The position numbers and the translations under genes are program-made. Below the pieces are notes generated by a model. It was not told the origin of the DNA and did no database searches. It was given only the letters and a program-made list of their open reading frames with translations. A DNA stretch of 64,000 nucleotides from Ruegeria sp. PrR005 (GTDB lineage: Bacteria > Pseudomonadota > Alphaproteobacteria > Rhodobacterales > Rhodobacteraceae), in assembly GCF_010500245.1 (NCBI RefSeq), contig NZ_JAAGOX010000009.1:1-64000 (forward strand), in the 5' to 3' direction. Positions 26,331 through 33,413 of this stretch are shown here, piece by piece; within the stretch, counting starts at the first letter, position 1; each line of letters starts with the position of its first letter.

Positions 26331-26855
26331 ATGAAGACCATTACCCTCGCCGCTGCGCTCGCCCTCGGATTCGCGGCGCACACCGCCCAGGCAGCAGACA
26401 AGATGAACGACCTCGAGATTGCGCATACCGCCTATACCGCCGGTCAGATCGACATCCGCTATGCGCATCTGGCGCTGGCCGTATCCGAGAATGCAGAGGT
26501 CCGCGCCTTTGCCGAAACCATGATCCGCGACCATACCGCGGTGAACGTGGCCGCCGGCGACCTGATCACCAAGCTGAACGTCACACCTCAGGACAACGAC
26601 CTGAGCCGCACACTGGTCAAGGGCGCCGCCGACAAGCGCGCTGAACTGATGTCGCTCAGCGGCAAGGCCTTCGACTGCGCCTATGCCCAGAACGAACTTG
26701 GCTATCATCAGGTGGTCAATCAGACGGTCGAAGGCGTGTTCATCCCGACCGTGACCGTCGAACCGCTCAAGGATCTGCTGTCCGAAGCGCTCGTCACCTT
26801 CAAGGTGCACGAAGGCCATGCCGAGCAGATGGTGAACGGCCTGAAATGCGGCTGA
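26331..26855 (+). CDS. Secreted DUF4142 protein
   Basis: This is a 174-residue protein with a signal peptide (MKTITLAAALALGFAAHTAQA) and the helical DUF4142 domain (PF13628), a ferritin-like four-helix layout: DLEIAHTAYTAGQIDIRYAHLA, VRAFAETMIRDHTAVN, YAQNELGYHQVVNQTVEG and FKVHEGHAEQMVNGLKCG. The His and Glu residues within helices recall metal sites, but none is proven. AGGAGAC precedes the ATG. It overlaps the downstream cupredoxin gene by ten bases, so the two periplasmic proteins are made together. Confidence 0.88.
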   Translation: MKTITLAAALALGFAAHTAQAADKMNDLEIAHTAYTAGQIDIRYAHLALAVSENAEVRAFAETMIRDHTAVNVAAGDLITKLNVTPQDNDLSRTLVKGAADKRAELMSLSGKAFDCAYAQNELGYHQVVNQTVEGVFIPTVTVEPLKDLLSEALVTFKVHEGHAEQMVNGLKCG

Positions 26856-27175
26856 CCCGCAGACAGGTCTGCTTCGGTGCGGGGGGGGCGATCGTGGGTT
26901 CCGCCCTCCCCGCATCGGGCTCTGTCCCGGTGGTGGTCGAAATCCGCGCCTTTGCCTTTGACCCAGCCGAGGTCACCATCCGGGCCGGGGAAACCGTGCG
27001 TTGGATCAACCACGACTTTGCCCCACATACCGCCACCGATGACGAGGGGAACTGGGACACCGAGGAATTGGAAAAGGGCGGGCAGGCCACGATCCGCTTC
27101 GACACCCCCGGCACCTATCCCTATTTCTGCGCCTATCACCCGCATATGAAAGGGGTGGTCATCGTGACCGCCTGA
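26846..27175 (+). CDS. Amicyanin/plastocyanin-like cupredoxin
   Basis: This is a 109-residue type 1 copper protein with a twin-arginine signal (RLTRRQVCFGAGGA). The predicted copper ligands are His61 (HDFAPHTA), Cys95, His98 and Met101 in CAYHPHMKG; the C-x2-H-x2-M spacing is that of amicyanin and related small blue copper proteins. It should act in the periplasm as an electron carrier. Translation is coupled to the DUF4142 gene by a ten-base overlap. The redox partner is unknown; there is no methylamine dehydrogenase gene in the window. Confidence 0.9.
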   Translation: MRLTRRQVCFGAGGAIVGSALPASGSVPVVVEIRAFAFDPAEVTIRAGETVRWINHDFAPHTATDDEGNWDTEELEKGGQATIRFDTPGTYPYFCAYHPHMKGVVIVTA

Positions 27176-27187
27176 CGCGCGGGGCCG

Positions 27188-27625
27188 CTATCCGGCCTCG
27201 CGCAACCGCGATGTCAACCGGTGCAGCCGGTCGCGCAGCTCGGCCAGTTCGGCAAGGTCCGCATCCGCCGCCGCCAGGATGCAGTTCGAGATCTCCGCCG
27301 CCTCACCCTCCAGCGCCCGGCCCTTGTCGGTAAGGGTCACGATCACGCTGCGCTCATCCTGCGGGTTGCGCGCGCGCCTGATCAGCCCCGCCGTCTCCAT
27401 CCGTTTCAAGAGCGGCGTCAGCGTGTTCGATTCAAGCTGCAATTCCGCACCCAGATCGCTCACCTTGCGGCCATCCTGCTGCCACAGCGCCACCAGCACC
27501 AGGTATTGCGGATAGGTCAGATCGAACCGCGCCAGCAAAGGGCGGTACAGCCGCCCCATCGCGTGATTGGCGGAATAGAGCGAAAAGCACAGCAGTTCAT
27601 CAAGAGTGAGGGCACGGTCCAGCAT
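27188..27625 (-). CDS. ohrR: OhrR-type MarR family repressor
   Basis: This is a 145-residue winged-helix regulator that senses organic hydroperoxides by oxidation of an N-terminal cysteine (Cys13 in ELLCFSLYSANHAM), the OhrR signature. The DNA-binding part LGAELQLESNTLTPLLKRME and the wing RNPQDERSVIVTLTDKG are typical. It is divergent from ohr with palindromes between them, the usual arrangement for repression of ohr and autoregulation. Confidence 0.93.
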   Translation of the reverse strand: MLDRALTLDELLCFSLYSANHAMGRLYRPLLARFDLTYPQYLVLVALWQQDGRKVSDLGAELQLESNTLTPLLKRMETAGLIRRARNPQDERSVIVTLTDKGRALEGEAAEISNCILAAADADLAELAELRDRLHRLTSRLREAG

Positions 27626-27638
27626 GCCCCCGATATAG

Positions 27639-27710
27639 ATCGCACGCGATTATTTCGCAATGTCTTGCATTTCCCGGCTTGCGTCTCTATTTAAATCGTA
27701 CACGATTTAA
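27639..27710. promoter_or_regulatory. Candidate OhrR operators between ohrR and ohr
   Basis: The stronger site is TTAAATCGTACACGATTTAA (27691-27710), with perfect 8-base arms around a 4-base spacer, 26 bases before the ohr ATG. A shorter palindrome ATCGCACGCGAT (27639-27650) lies just upstream of the ohrR start. Position and symmetry fit an OhrR operator for each promoter; binding is inferred. Confidence 0.7.
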
Positions 27711-27736
27711 TCGTACTCGATAAAATGGAGCCCAAC

Positions 27737-28165
27737 ATGACCGTTTCCCCCGTCTACACCGCACACGCCCGCGCCACCGGCGGCCGCAATGGCCAGGCCC
27801 AGGTCGCCGAATCCGGCCTCGACCTGGTGCTCGCCACCCCGCCCGCGATGGGCGGCACCGGCAAGGGCCATAACCCCGAACAGCTTTTCGCCGCCGGTTA
27901 TGCCGCCTGCTATATCGGGGCGATGCAATTCGCCACGACCCAGGACAAGACGCTGGCCAAGGTGCCCGCCGATGTCTCGGTCGATGCCGAGGTCGGCATC
28001 GGCCCCCGCGCCGAGGGCGGCTTTGGCCTGACCGTGGCGCTCAAGGTCTCGATGCCCGGCGTCGACAAGGCCGAGGCGCAGCGCATCGCCGATGCGGGCC
28101 ACGCCATCTGCCCCTATTCCAACGCCACCCGCGGCAACGTCGTGGTCACGACCGAAATCGTCTGA
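27737..28165 (+). CDS. ohr: Organic hydroperoxide resistance protein Ohr
   Basis: This is a 142-residue thiol peroxidase of the OsmC/Ohr family that reduces organic hydroperoxides. The two catalytic cysteines are Cys58 in LFAAGYAACYIGAM and Cys125 in HAICPYSNATRGN, both in standard context. The start was set at the ATG at 27737 (MTVSPVYTAHA) because GGAG lies six bases before it; the ATG at 27725 contains that site. It is divergent from ohrR and followed by a strong bidirectional terminator. Confidence 0.95.
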   Translation: MTVSPVYTAHARATGGRNGQAQVAESGLDLVLATPPAMGGTGKGHNPEQLFAAGYAACYIGAMQFATTQDKTLAKVPADVSVDAEVGIGPRAEGGFGLTVALKVSMPGVDKAEAQRIADAGHAICPYSNATRGNVVVTTEIV

Positions 28166-28171
28166 ACGAAA

Positions 28172-28199
28172 AAAGGGCGCCGGTCATCCGGCGCCCTTT
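28172..28199. terminator. Bidirectional intrinsic terminator
   Basis: The perfect 12-base stem AAAGGGCGCCGG (28172-28183) and CCGGCGCCCTTT (28188-28199) has a TCAT loop and A/T tracts on both sides. It lies between the convergent ohr and ilvE genes and should serve both. Confidence 0.92.
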
Positions 28200-28220
28200 C
28201 CCCAATAAACAGGTCGCGAT

Positions 28221-29087
28221 TTACGCCCGTACCAGCGCCTCATACTCCGCCGCGATATCGCGGGTCATCTGGCCCACTTCGAACGTGTAGGGCCCGATCT
28301 GGCCCACCGGGGTGACCTCTGCGGCGGTGCCGGTCAGCCAGCACTGTTCGAACCCTTCCATCTCTTCCGGCTTGATGCGACGCTCGTGTACGGTGATGCC
28401 CTTGTCCTTGAGCATCCCGATCACCGTCTGCCGGGTGATCCCGTTCAAAAAGCAGTCGGCCAGGGGCGTATGAACCTCGCCATCCTTGACAAAGAACACG
28501 TTGGCGCCGGTCGCCTCGGCCACATAGCCACGCCAGTCCATGAACAGCGCGTCCGAGCAGCCTTTGGCCTCGGCCTTGTGCTTGGAGATGGTGCAGATCA
28601 TGTACAGACCCGCTGCCTTGGCATGCACCGGGATCGTCTCGGGGCTGGGCCGCTTCCATTCCGCGATGTCCAGCTTGGCGCCCTGCATCTTGGCATCACC
28701 GTAATAGGCGCCCCAGGGCCAGACCGCGATTGCCATCCGCACCGGGTTGCGGGCCGAAGCCACGCCCATATCCTCGCCCGACCCGCGCCAGACCAGCGCG
28801 CGCACATAGGCGTCCGTCAGCCCGCTGGCCTTCAGCGTCGCCTCCTTGGCCGCTTCGATCTGGTCCACCGTATAGGGCATCGGCATATCCAGCGCCTCGG
28901 CGCTCGCGATCAGGCGCTCGGAATGTTCGCGGCTCTTGAAGATCTTGCCGTTATAGGCCCGCTCGCCCTCGAACACCGAACTGGCGTAATGCATCGCATG
29001 AGTCAGGATATGCACCTTGGCATCCCGCCAGGGAACAAACTCGCCATCCATCCAGATCACGCCGTCGCGATCGTCATAAGCCGCCAT
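28221..29087 (-). CDS. ilvE: Branched-chain amino acid aminotransferase
   Basis: This PLP enzyme transaminates leucine, isoleucine and valine with 2-oxoglutarate. The 288-residue class IV aminotransferase has WMDGEFVPWRDAKVHILTH, SSVFEGERAY, the PLP-lysine region ICTISKHKAEAKGCSDALF, the EATGANVFFVKDG block and LNGITRQTVIGML. It is divergent from the petP-petR pair; the shared upstream region contains two TTGCGCAA palindromes. Confidence 0.95.
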   Translation of the reverse strand: MAAYDDRDGVIWMDGEFVPWRDAKVHILTHAMHYASSVFEGERAYNGKIFKSREHSERLIASAEALDMPMPYTVDQIEAAKEATLKASGLTDAYVRALVWRGSGEDMGVASARNPVRMAIAVWPWGAYYGDAKMQGAKLDIAEWKRPSPETIPVHAKAAGLYMICTISKHKAEAKGCSDALFMDWRGYVAEATGANVFFVKDGEVHTPLADCFLNGITRQTVIGMLKDKGITVHERRIKPEEMEGFEQCWLTGTAAEVTPVGQIGPYTFEVGQMTRDIAAEYEALVRA

Positions 29088-29120
29088 GCCACATCCTCCA
29101 GCCCAGGCCTTTTTCGAAAA

Positions 29121-29160
29121 TTGCGCAACTTAAGTCCGAACCGGACACAATGTTGCGCAA
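29121..29160. promoter_or_regulatory. Paired TTGCGCAA palindromes between ilvE and petP
   Basis: TTGCGCAA occurs at 29121-29128 and again at 29153-29160, centres 32 bases apart, about three helical turns. Between them is GTCCG-AAC-CGGAC (29134-29146). The block lies in the 155-base divergent promoter region and could be the operator of the MarR-type PetP or of a regulator of ilvE. Confidence 0.55.
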
Positions 29161-29242
29161 AAACTGCGACTCGATACTTGTTCCGTATTGGAATGTCAAC
29201 AAGACTGACATAAGCTGCCCCGAACCAAGGAAGAGGCACATC

Positions 29243-29755
29243 ATGTCCGACGCACGGCCGGCCCAAAGCTTTGGCGGCGAAAGCCTGCTGTTCCTGACCG
29301 ACGAGCAGTTGCGTCAGGGGATCGAGGCGATGTTCTTCGCCTATCGTGGCTTTACCGCCGATCCTGACCGGATTCTGGCGGAAATGGCCTATGGCCGTGC
29401 CCATCACCGCGCGATCCACTTCATCAACCGGGCGCCGGGCACCACGGTGAACAACCTGCTGGCCATCCTCGGCGTCACCAAACAGTCGCTCAACCGCGTT
29501 TTGCGCACCCTGATCGCCGACGGGTTGGTCGAAAGCCGGGTCGGCACCCAGGACAAGCGCGAACGCCACCTCTTCCTGACCCCCGAAGGCGCCGCACTCG
29601 AATCCAAGCTCTCGGACGCCCAGCGCGTCCGCATGCGCAGCGCCTATAAAGAGGCCGGGCCCGAGGCCGTCGCCGGGTTCCGCCAGGTGCTCGAGGCGAT
29701 GATGGACCGCGAGATGCGCCGCACCTATGCCAACCTGCGGGACAGCGCCACATGA
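29243..29755 (+). CDS. petP: MarR family regulator, PetP-like
   Basis: This is a 170-residue MarR-type winged-helix protein: VNNLLAILGVTKQSLNRVLR is the recognition region, and RVGTQDKRERHLFLTPEG the wing. Its length and its ATGA overlap with an OmpR-type response regulator match the PetP-PetR pair known in Rhodobacter capsulatus, where both are needed for cytochrome bc1 production. GGAAGAGG precedes the ATG at 29243. The symbol is given by gene-pair context and length; an alignment would settle it. Confidence 0.75.
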   Translation: MSDARPAQSFGGESLLFLTDEQLRQGIEAMFFAYRGFTADPDRILAEMAYGRAHHRAIHFINRAPGTTVNNLLAILGVTKQSLNRVLRTLIADGLVESRVGTQDKRERHLFLTPEGAALESKLSDAQRVRMRSAYKEAGPEAVAGFRQVLEAMMDREMRRTYANLRDSAT

Positions 29756-30453
29756 CCACACTCGATTCCCATCTGCTGATCGTCGACGACGACGAGCGTA
29801 TCCGCGACCTGCTCAAGAAATTCCTGATGCGCAACGGCTTCCTCGTGACCGCCGCCCGGGATGCCGCCCATGCGCGCCGGGTGCTCTCGGGGCTCGATTT
29901 CGACCTGATCGTGATGGATGTGATGATGCCGGGCGAGGATGGCGTCAGCCTGACCCGGTCGCTGCGCGAAACCCTCACCACCCCGATCCTGCTGCTCACC
30001 GCGCGCGGCGAGACCGAACACCGCATCGCGGGGCTCGAGGCCGGGGCCGACGACTATCTCGCCAAACCCTTCGAGCCGCGCGAACTCTTGCTCCGGATCA
30101 ACGCCATCCTGCGCCGCGTGCCGGACACGCCGGCACAGGACACCGCACCGAAATTCCTGCAACTGGGTCCCATCCGCTACGATATCGAGCGGGGCGAACT
30201 GTGGCAGGGCGACCAGCTGGTCCGCCTCACCGCCACCGAGAATCAGTTGATGAAGATCTTCTCGGCCCGCCCGGGCGAGGCCTTCTCGCGCAGCAAACTG
30301 GTCGAGGAGCTGGGCCGCGACCGGGGCCAGGCCCAAGAACGCGCGGTCGACGTGCAGATCACCCGCCTGCGCCGCAAGATCGAACCAAACCCGAAACAGC
30401 CGCGCTACCTGCAAACCGTGCGCGGCGCGGGCTACATGCTGGCGACCGACTAG
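29752..30453 (+). CDS. petR: OmpR-type response regulator, PetR-like
   Basis: This is a 233-residue response regulator. The receiver domain has the acidic pocket (VDDDER), phospho-acceptor Asp56 in VMDVMMPGEDG, and the conserved Lys in DYLAKPFEPRE; the C-terminal winged helix shows LTATENQLM, AVDVQITRLRRKIEP and LQTVRGAGYML. No sensor kinase gene is adjacent, as for PetR in Rhodobacter. It overlaps the PetP-like gene by four bases. The probable target is petABC at 10-13 kb, which in this genome is not adjacent. Confidence 0.82.
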   Translation: MTTLDSHLLIVDDDERIRDLLKKFLMRNGFLVTAARDAAHARRVLSGLDFDLIVMDVMMPGEDGVSLTRSLRETLTTPILLLTARGETEHRIAGLEAGADDYLAKPFEPRELLLRINAILRRVPDTPAQDTAPKFLQLGPIRYDIERGELWQGDQLVRLTATENQLMKIFSARPGEAFSRSKLVEELGRDRGQAQERAVDVQITRLRRKIEPNPKQPRYLQTVRGAGYMLATD

Positions 30454-30525
30454 AGCAGGCTTTTTCATCCGCTGCGGCGCCTTTCATGATAACCTGAACC
30501 CATTGGCAACAGCGGGGTTCCGTTC

Positions 30526-31308
30526 ATGAACAGCACCGGCATTCTTTCATTCGCGTTTCTCGCACTGGCCTTGCCTGCCAGCGCCCAAACCCTCTGCCAG
30601 GGGTTCGGCCCGCAAGCCCCCCGCGACATCGCCAGCGCCATCGGCGCCAACCCCGTCACCTTTCCCCGCGCGCCCGAGGCAGCCGCGATGAACCTCTGCG
30701 ACATCCACACGCATACCAATGCCGAACACAAGGGACCCGGCTTCTCGCTCCCCGGTGGCGAGGGCGAACATGGCGGCTGGAAATGCAACGGCACCGACAG
30801 CCTGTCCGCCGCCGAGCTGACCGCGCCCGAGGGGCACGAGACCTTTCACGGTGTAAAACCCGGCGACACGATCGAGGTGCATTGGGTCTATACCACCTGC
30901 GATGTCGATCCCGGCCCGACGCTGGGTTCCTGCTTCTCGGACGCCTGCACAAACCCCTCCCTGCGGGTCGAATCGCAGGTGTTCCTGATCGTCAACGACG
31001 ACAATGCCGCCGACTTTGCCGCCTTCGCCTATGACGGCCATGTGGCGGGCGGGGTGCACCAGCCCAAATCGCTGCCCTCGGGCACCGGCCAGCCCGTGGT
31101 CTTCCTCGGCTCGACCACCGGATCCAGTTACACGCAAGAGGTCTGCTCGCCCATGCATGTAACCTGGAGCGTGCGCCCCGAATGCATGAAACTCTCCTAC
31201 AACTCGGTCCAGAACTGGGGCGCCAAGGGCAACGTGTTCAACGAGGATCACAGCCACGGCGTGCGGCAATTGGTGACCGCCCCCGAACTTCTGGCGCCGA
31301 TCAACTGA
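30526..31308 (+). CDS. Delta-class-like carbonic anhydrase, secreted
   Basis: This is a 260-residue protein with a signal peptide (ILSFAFLALALPASA). The core MNLCDIHTHTNAEHKGPGFS and the VHWVYTTCDVDPGP and FNEDHSHGVRQLV segments resemble delta-class carbonic anhydrases first described in marine diatoms; the histidines in CDIHTHTNAEH would be zinc ligands. Several cysteines suggest disulfides in the periplasm. Activity is inferred from family resemblance. It stands alone between petR and the HDAC-like gene. Confidence 0.75.
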   Translation: MNSTGILSFAFLALALPASAQTLCQGFGPQAPRDIASAIGANPVTFPRAPEAAAMNLCDIHTHTNAEHKGPGFSLPGGEGEHGGWKCNGTDSLSAAELTAPEGHETFHGVKPGDTIEVHWVYTTCDVDPGPTLGSCFSDACTNPSLRVESQVFLIVNDDNAADFAAFAYDGHVAGGVHQPKSLPSGTGQPVVFLGSTTGSSYTQEVCSPMHVTWSVRPECMKLSYNSVQNWGAKGNVFNEDHSHGVRQLVTAPELLAPIN

Positions 31309-31363
31309 ACCCGAGGGGACAGAGCGTTTGCAGAGCCGCCCGCGCGTTGCTAGCGTGCGCGCC

Positions 31364-32290
31364 ATGACAACCGCCCTGATCACCCATGCCGACTGCCTGA
31401 ACCATGTCACCCCCACCGGCCACCCCGAGCGGGTGGCCCGGCTCGAACATGTGCTTCACGCCCTCGAACCGCTCGACCTGCGCCGCGTCACCGCGCCGCT
31501 GGCCGCCGATGACGACCTGCTGCGCATCCATCCCGCGGGCTACATCGCCGATATCCGCGATGCACGGCCCGAGGAGGGGTTCACCCAGATCGACGGCGAC
31601 ACCTTCCTGTCGCCCGGCTCGGTCGATGCCGCGTTCCGTGCCGCAGGCGCGGTGGTGCGCGCCGTCGACATGGTGCTGGGCGGCGAGGTGCAGAACGCCT
31701 TTTGCGCCATCCGCCCGCCGGGCCACCACGCCGAACGCGAAACCGCGATGGGCTTTTGCCTGTTTGGCAATGCCGCGCTGGCCGCGAAACACGCGCTCGA
31801 TCATCACGGATTGCGCCGTGTGGCGGTGGTGGATTTCGACGTGCACCATGGCAACGGCACCCAGGACCTTCTGTGGGACGAGGCGCGCGCGCTGCTGATC
31901 ACCAGCCAGCAGATGCCGCTCTGGCCCGGCTCGGGCCGCCCGGACGAGGACGGAGCGCATGGCCAGATCGTCAACATCCCGCTGGCCCCCGGCACCGGCG
32001 GCGCCGAGATGCGCGCGGCCTACACGGCCCAGGCCTTCCCGCGCCTGCGCGCCTTCAAACCCGAGCTTATCATCATCTCGGCCGGGTTCGACGCCCATCA
32101 GGACGATCCATTGGCCAACCTGAACTGGTCCACCGCAGATTTCACCTGGCTCACCGCCGAGCTTTGCACCCTGGCGCAAGAGCTGTGCCAGGGCCGTATC
32201 GTCTCGACTCTCGAAGGCGGTTATGATCTGAACGCGCTCGCCGCCGCATCGCGCGCGCATGTACAGGAATTGATAAAGGCCGCGACATGA
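31364..32290 (+). CDS. Histone deacetylase-like (class II, acetylpolyamine/acetoin type) amidohydrolase
   Basis: This is a 308-residue zinc hydrolase of the HDAC superfamily. The active-site blocks IRPPGHHAERETAMGFCLFGN, VVDFDVHHGNGTQDL and SAGFDAHQDDPLANL include the two catalytic histidines and the zinc ligands Asp/His/Asp; EGGYDLNALA closes the pocket. Bacterial members deacetylate polyamines or other small molecules. The ATG at 31364 begins MTTALITHADC. It overlaps xseB (ATGA), a common arrangement in Rhodobacteraceae. Confidence 0.92.
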   Translation: MTTALITHADCLNHVTPTGHPERVARLEHVLHALEPLDLRRVTAPLAADDDLLRIHPAGYIADIRDARPEEGFTQIDGDTFLSPGSVDAAFRAAGAVVRAVDMVLGGEVQNAFCAIRPPGHHAERETAMGFCLFGNAALAAKHALDHHGLRRVAVVDFDVHHGNGTQDLLWDEARALLITSQQMPLWPGSGRPDEDGAHGQIVNIPLAPGTGGAEMRAAYTAQAFPRLRAFKPELIIISAGFDAHQDDPLANLNWSTADFTWLTAELCTLAQELCQGRIVSTLEGGYDLNALAAASRAHVQELIKAAT

Positions 32291-32529
32291 CCGAGACCCC
32301 CGTCGACCAGATGAGCTTTGAACAGGCGATGAAAGAGCTGGAAACCGTGGTCGGCCAGCTTGAACGCGGCGATGTGGCGCTGGATCAATCCATCGCGCTC
32401 TATGAACGCGGCGCGGCGCTGAAAAAACGCTGCGAGGACGAGCTGAAGCGCGCCGAGGAAAAGGTTGCCGCCATCACGCTCGACTCCAATGGTCAGCCCA
32501 CCGGGACTAAACCGGTCGAAGGTCTCTGA
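32287..32529 (+). CDS. xseB: Exodeoxyribonuclease VII small subunit
   Basis: This is an 80-residue helical protein: MSFEQAMKELETVVGQLERG, LDQSIALYERGAALKKRCED and LKRAEEKVAAI are the standard XseB signature. It associates with XseA in the nuclease that degrades single-stranded DNA; xseA is not in the window. It starts within the HDAC-like gene's stop codon and ends two bases before ispA. Confidence 0.95.
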   Translation: MTETPVDQMSFEQAMKELETVVGQLERGDVALDQSIALYERGAALKKRCEDELKRAEEKVAAITLDSNGQPTGTKPVEGL

Positions 32530-32531
32530 CC

Positions 32532-33398
32532 ATGTTCGGCGAAAGGCTGGCGCAGGACGCCGCGCTGATCCAGCGCAGTTTCGACACTGTGCTGGGCGCG
32601 CTGGAGCCGCTCGACATCACCCGCGCCATGGCCTGGACCACCGAGGGCGGCAAGCGCCTGCGCGGCTTTCTGGTGCTGGAAAGCGGCCGGCTGCATGATG
32701 TGGACGAGGCGCGCGCGATCTGGCCCGCCACCGCCATCGAGGCGCTGCATGCCTACAGCCTGGTGCATGACGACCTGCCCTGCATGGACGATGACGAGCT
32801 GCGCCGGGGCCGCCCCACTGCCCATGTGAAATGGGACGAGGGCACCGCCGTTCTGGCAGGTGACGCGCTGCATTCGCTGGCCTTCGAGCTGTGTACCCGG
32901 CCTGAGGTCGGACCCGCCGAGACCCGCGCCACCCTGGCCCTGACGCTGGCACAGGCGGCGGGCGCGCGCGGCATGGTGCTGGGCCAGGCGCTGGACATCG
33001 CCGCCGAAACCGCGCCCACACCGTTGACACTCGACCAGATCACCCGGTTGCAAGTGGGCAAGACCGGCGCGCTGATCGAATGGTCCGCCGCCGCCGGGGC
33101 CGTGCTGGCCGGGGCCGATCCGGCCGCCTTGCGCCAATATGCCCGCGCGCTGGGGCTTGCCTTTCAGATCGCCGACGACATCTTGGATGTCGAAGGCGAT
33201 GCCGAAAAGGCGGGAAAACGGCTGCAAAAGGACGCCAGCGCGGGCAAGGCCACCTTTGTCTCGCTCCTGGGCCTCGACGCCGCCAAAACCCGCGCTCGCG
33301 ACCTTGTCGATCAGGCCTGCGATGCGCTCGTCCCCTATGGCGCCCGCGCCGAAACCTTGAAGGAAGCCGCCCGCTTCGTTATTGCGCGCGAGAACTGA
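32532..33398 (+). CDS. ispA: Farnesyl diphosphate synthase (polyprenyl synthetase)
   Basis: This enzyme condenses dimethylallyl and isopentenyl diphosphate to geranyl and farnesyl diphosphate. The 288-residue protein has GGKRLRGFLVL, the first aspartate-rich motif DDLPCMDDDELRRGRPT and the second DDILDVEGD, plus GAMVLGQALD-type context. It lies in the xseB-ispA-dxs order usual for proteobacteria, supplying precursors for ubiquinone and undecaprenol. Confidence 0.95.
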   Translation: MFGERLAQDAALIQRSFDTVLGALEPLDITRAMAWTTEGGKRLRGFLVLESGRLHDVDEARAIWPATAIEALHAYSLVHDDLPCMDDDELRRGRPTAHVKWDEGTAVLAGDALHSLAFELCTRPEVGPAETRATLALTLAQAAGARGMVLGQALDIAAETAPTPLTLDQITRLQVGKTGALIEWSAAAGAVLAGADPAALRQYARALGLAFQIADDILDVEGDAEKAGKRLQKDASAGKATFVSLLGLDAAKTRARDLVDQACDALVPYGARAETLKEAARFVIAREN

Positions 33399-33413
33399 AC
33401 CACGAAGGACGCC

